A stretch of DNA of 64,000 nucleotides, from the NCBI RefSeq assembly GCF_007829525.1, contig NZ_VLJP01000078.1:68042-132041 (forward strand), given 5' to 3'. This DNA is from Mesorhizobium sp. J18 (GTDB taxonomy: Bacteria > Pseudomonadota > Alphaproteobacteria > Rhizobiales > Rhizobiaceae). Positions 62,964 to 64,000 of this stretch are shown one piece after another (the stretch's first letter is position 1; each line of letters opens with the position of its first letter). A program made the position numbers and the translations under genes. Below the pieces are notes generated by a model. That model searched no databases. It had not been told where the DNA came from and saw only the letters and a list, made by a program, of their open reading frames with translations.

Positions 62964-64000
62964 ATGCGCTTCTCCCGCCTTCGCCTGCTCGGCTTCAAGT
63001 CCTTTGTCGATCCCTCTGAATTCGTCATCGAGCGCGGCTTGACCGGCATTGTCGGGCCGAATGGCTGCGGCAAGTCGAATTTGGTCGAGGCACTGCGCTG
63101 GGTGATGGGCGAAAGCTCATACAAGAACATGCGCGCTTCGGGGATGGACGACGTCATCTTCTCCGGCTCCGGCACGCGGCCGGCACGTAACACGGCGGAA
63201 GTCACGCTTTTCCTCGACAATAGCGACCGCACGGCACCGGCGGCCTTCAACGATTCCGATGAATTGCAGGTCTCTCGCCGCATCGAGCGCGAGGCGGGAT
63301 CAGTCTACCGCATCAACGGCAAGGAGGCGCGCGCCAAGGATGTGCAGCTTCTCTTTGCCGATCAGTCGACGGGCGCGCGTTCGCCCTCCATGGTGGGGCA
63401 GGGTCGCATCGGCGAGCTGATACAGGCCAAGCCGCAGGCGCGCCGCGCGCTGCTGGAGGAGGCGGCGGGCATTTCCGGCCTCCATTCGCGCCGCCACGAG
63501 GCTGAACTCCGCTTGCGCGGGGCCGAGCAGAATCTGGAGCGCCTCGACGACGTCGTCGGGGAACTCGAAGGGCAGATCGAAAGCCTGAAGCGTCAGGCCC
63601 GCCAGGCTTCCCGCTTCAAGAACCTTTCCGCCGATATCCGAAAGTCCGAGGCGATCCTGCTGCATTTGCGCTGGACTCAGGCCAAGGCGCAGGAGGGCGA
63701 GGCGCATTCGGCGCTCTCGGAGGCCACCAGGCTTGTCGCCGAACAGGCCGCGGCGCAGATGGAGGCGGCGAAGGAACAGGCGATTGCCGCCAGGCGCCTG
63801 CCCGAATTGCGCGAGGCGGAGGCCGCCGCCGCCGCCGCCCTGCAGCGGCTGACCATCGCACGCACGCAGATGGAGGAGGAGGCCAAGCGCATCCGCGCCC
63901 GCCGGGAGGAACTGCAGAAGCGCGTCGAGCAACTCGAGGCGGATATTGCCCGCGAAGAGCAGATGATCCGTGACAATGCCGAGGTATTGGAGCGGCTGGG
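62964..64000 (+). CDS. smc: Chromosome segregation protein SMC (N-terminal part; runs off the window end)
   Basis: Only the first 345 or so residues are inside the window. MRFSRLRLLGFKSFVDPSEFVI and the Walker A box GPNGCGKS (residues 31-38) belong to the ABC head. The QSTGARSPSMVGQGRIGELIQAKPQARRALLEEAAGI segment is the Q-loop and neighbouring part, and the coiled coil begins after about residue 160 (RHEAELRLRGAEQNLERLDDVV ...). SMC compacts and segregates chromosomes with ScpA and ScpB. The GGGAG just upstream of the start lies in the end of the repeat block. Confidence 0.96.
   Translation, partial: MRFSRLRLLGFKSFVDPSEFVIERGLTGIVGPNGCGKSNLVEALRWVMGESSYKNMRASGMDDVIFSGSGTRPARNTAEVTLFLDNSDRTAPAAFNDSDELQVSRRIEREAGSVYRINGKEARAKDVQLLFADQSTGARSPSMVGQGRIGELIQAKPQARRALLEEAAGISGLHSRRHEAELRLRGAEQNLERLDDVVGELEGQIESLKRQARQASRFKNLSADIRKSEAILLHLRWTQAKAQEGEAHSALSEATRLVAEQAAAQMEAAKEQAIAARRLPELREAEAAAAAALQRLTIARTQMEEEAKRIRARREELQKRVEQLEADIAREEQMIRDNAEVLERL

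Overview
This is a GC-rich (by eye roughly 60-65%), densely packed chromosomal segment of an alphaproteobacterium, most likely a member of the Hyphomicrobiales (Rhizobiales) close to the Mesorhizobium/Brucella/Phyllobacteriaceae group. The placement is inferred from CcrM, a RibB protein with a degenerate RibA half, DUF6101, an IalB-like protein, the aa3-oxidase cluster that runs on to ispH-thrB-rnhA, and the order ccrM / HAD-mutY / dciA / dsbA / smc. I see about 65 genes, nearly all core metabolism or housekeeping. There is no rRNA, tRNA, CRISPR array, intact insertion sequence, prophage or defence island.

Layout. 1-3.6 kb: start of a radical SAM gene, a small glycosyltransferase-like protein, coaX, and a minus-strand set (small membrane protein, ispE, moaB). 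3.8-9.6 kb: sppA-like peptidase, trmN6 and DUF2007 (minus), divergent from a polyprenyl diphosphate synthase and a TPR-LysM protein. 9.8-16.2 kb: glyQ, an isochorismatase-like hydrolase, glyS, tsaC/sua5 and an FAD-linked oxidase. 16.2-24.3 kb: histidine phosphatase, fabI, dnaJ-like gene, lipoprotein, pdxH, a beta-oxidation-type pair and purD. 24.4-33.7 kb: ubiA, DUF6101, DUF1344, aroC, ribB-X, HDAC-like deacetylase, xseB, a PIN-toxin remnant, pirin and dxs. 33.8-38.5 kb: tlyA, an RNA m5U methyltransferase, sir2, tldD and an IalB-like gene. 38.9-47.8 kb: cytochrome c oxidase structural and assembly genes, surf1, ispH, thrB and rnhA. 47.8-64 kb: lysE, peroxiredoxin, DsbD-alpha-like protein, yqgE, the thrC - M16 peptidase - GNAT - EAL/GGDEF operon, two HAD hydrolases, ccrM, mutY, dciA, a DsbA-like lipoprotein and the start of smc.

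Functional links: dxs, ispE, ispH, the polyprenyl synthase and ubiA together cover much of the isoprenoid-to-ubiquinone route, and ctaB plus the cox cluster supply the terminal oxidase. thrB and thrC finish threonine synthesis. ccrM, mutY, dciA, smc and xseB concern DNA methylation, repair and replication.

I found no convincing new multi-gene system. The most unusual signal is a layer of palindromic repeats superimposed on this core region. Two related palindromic elements are inserted in frame inside glyS, adding about 80 residues to an essential tRNA synthetase subunit. Other repeats fill the whole gap between a stop and the next start, sometimes supplying the stop codon and removing any visible Shine-Dalgarno (aroC/ribB, ispH/thrB). 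Secondary points are a degenerate GGDEF/EAL protein, a CoaX with a Glu variant of its first motif, the degenerate RibA half of RibB-X, a VapC-like remnant fused in register behind xseB, and the apparent absence of the DUF983 gene from the oxidase cluster.
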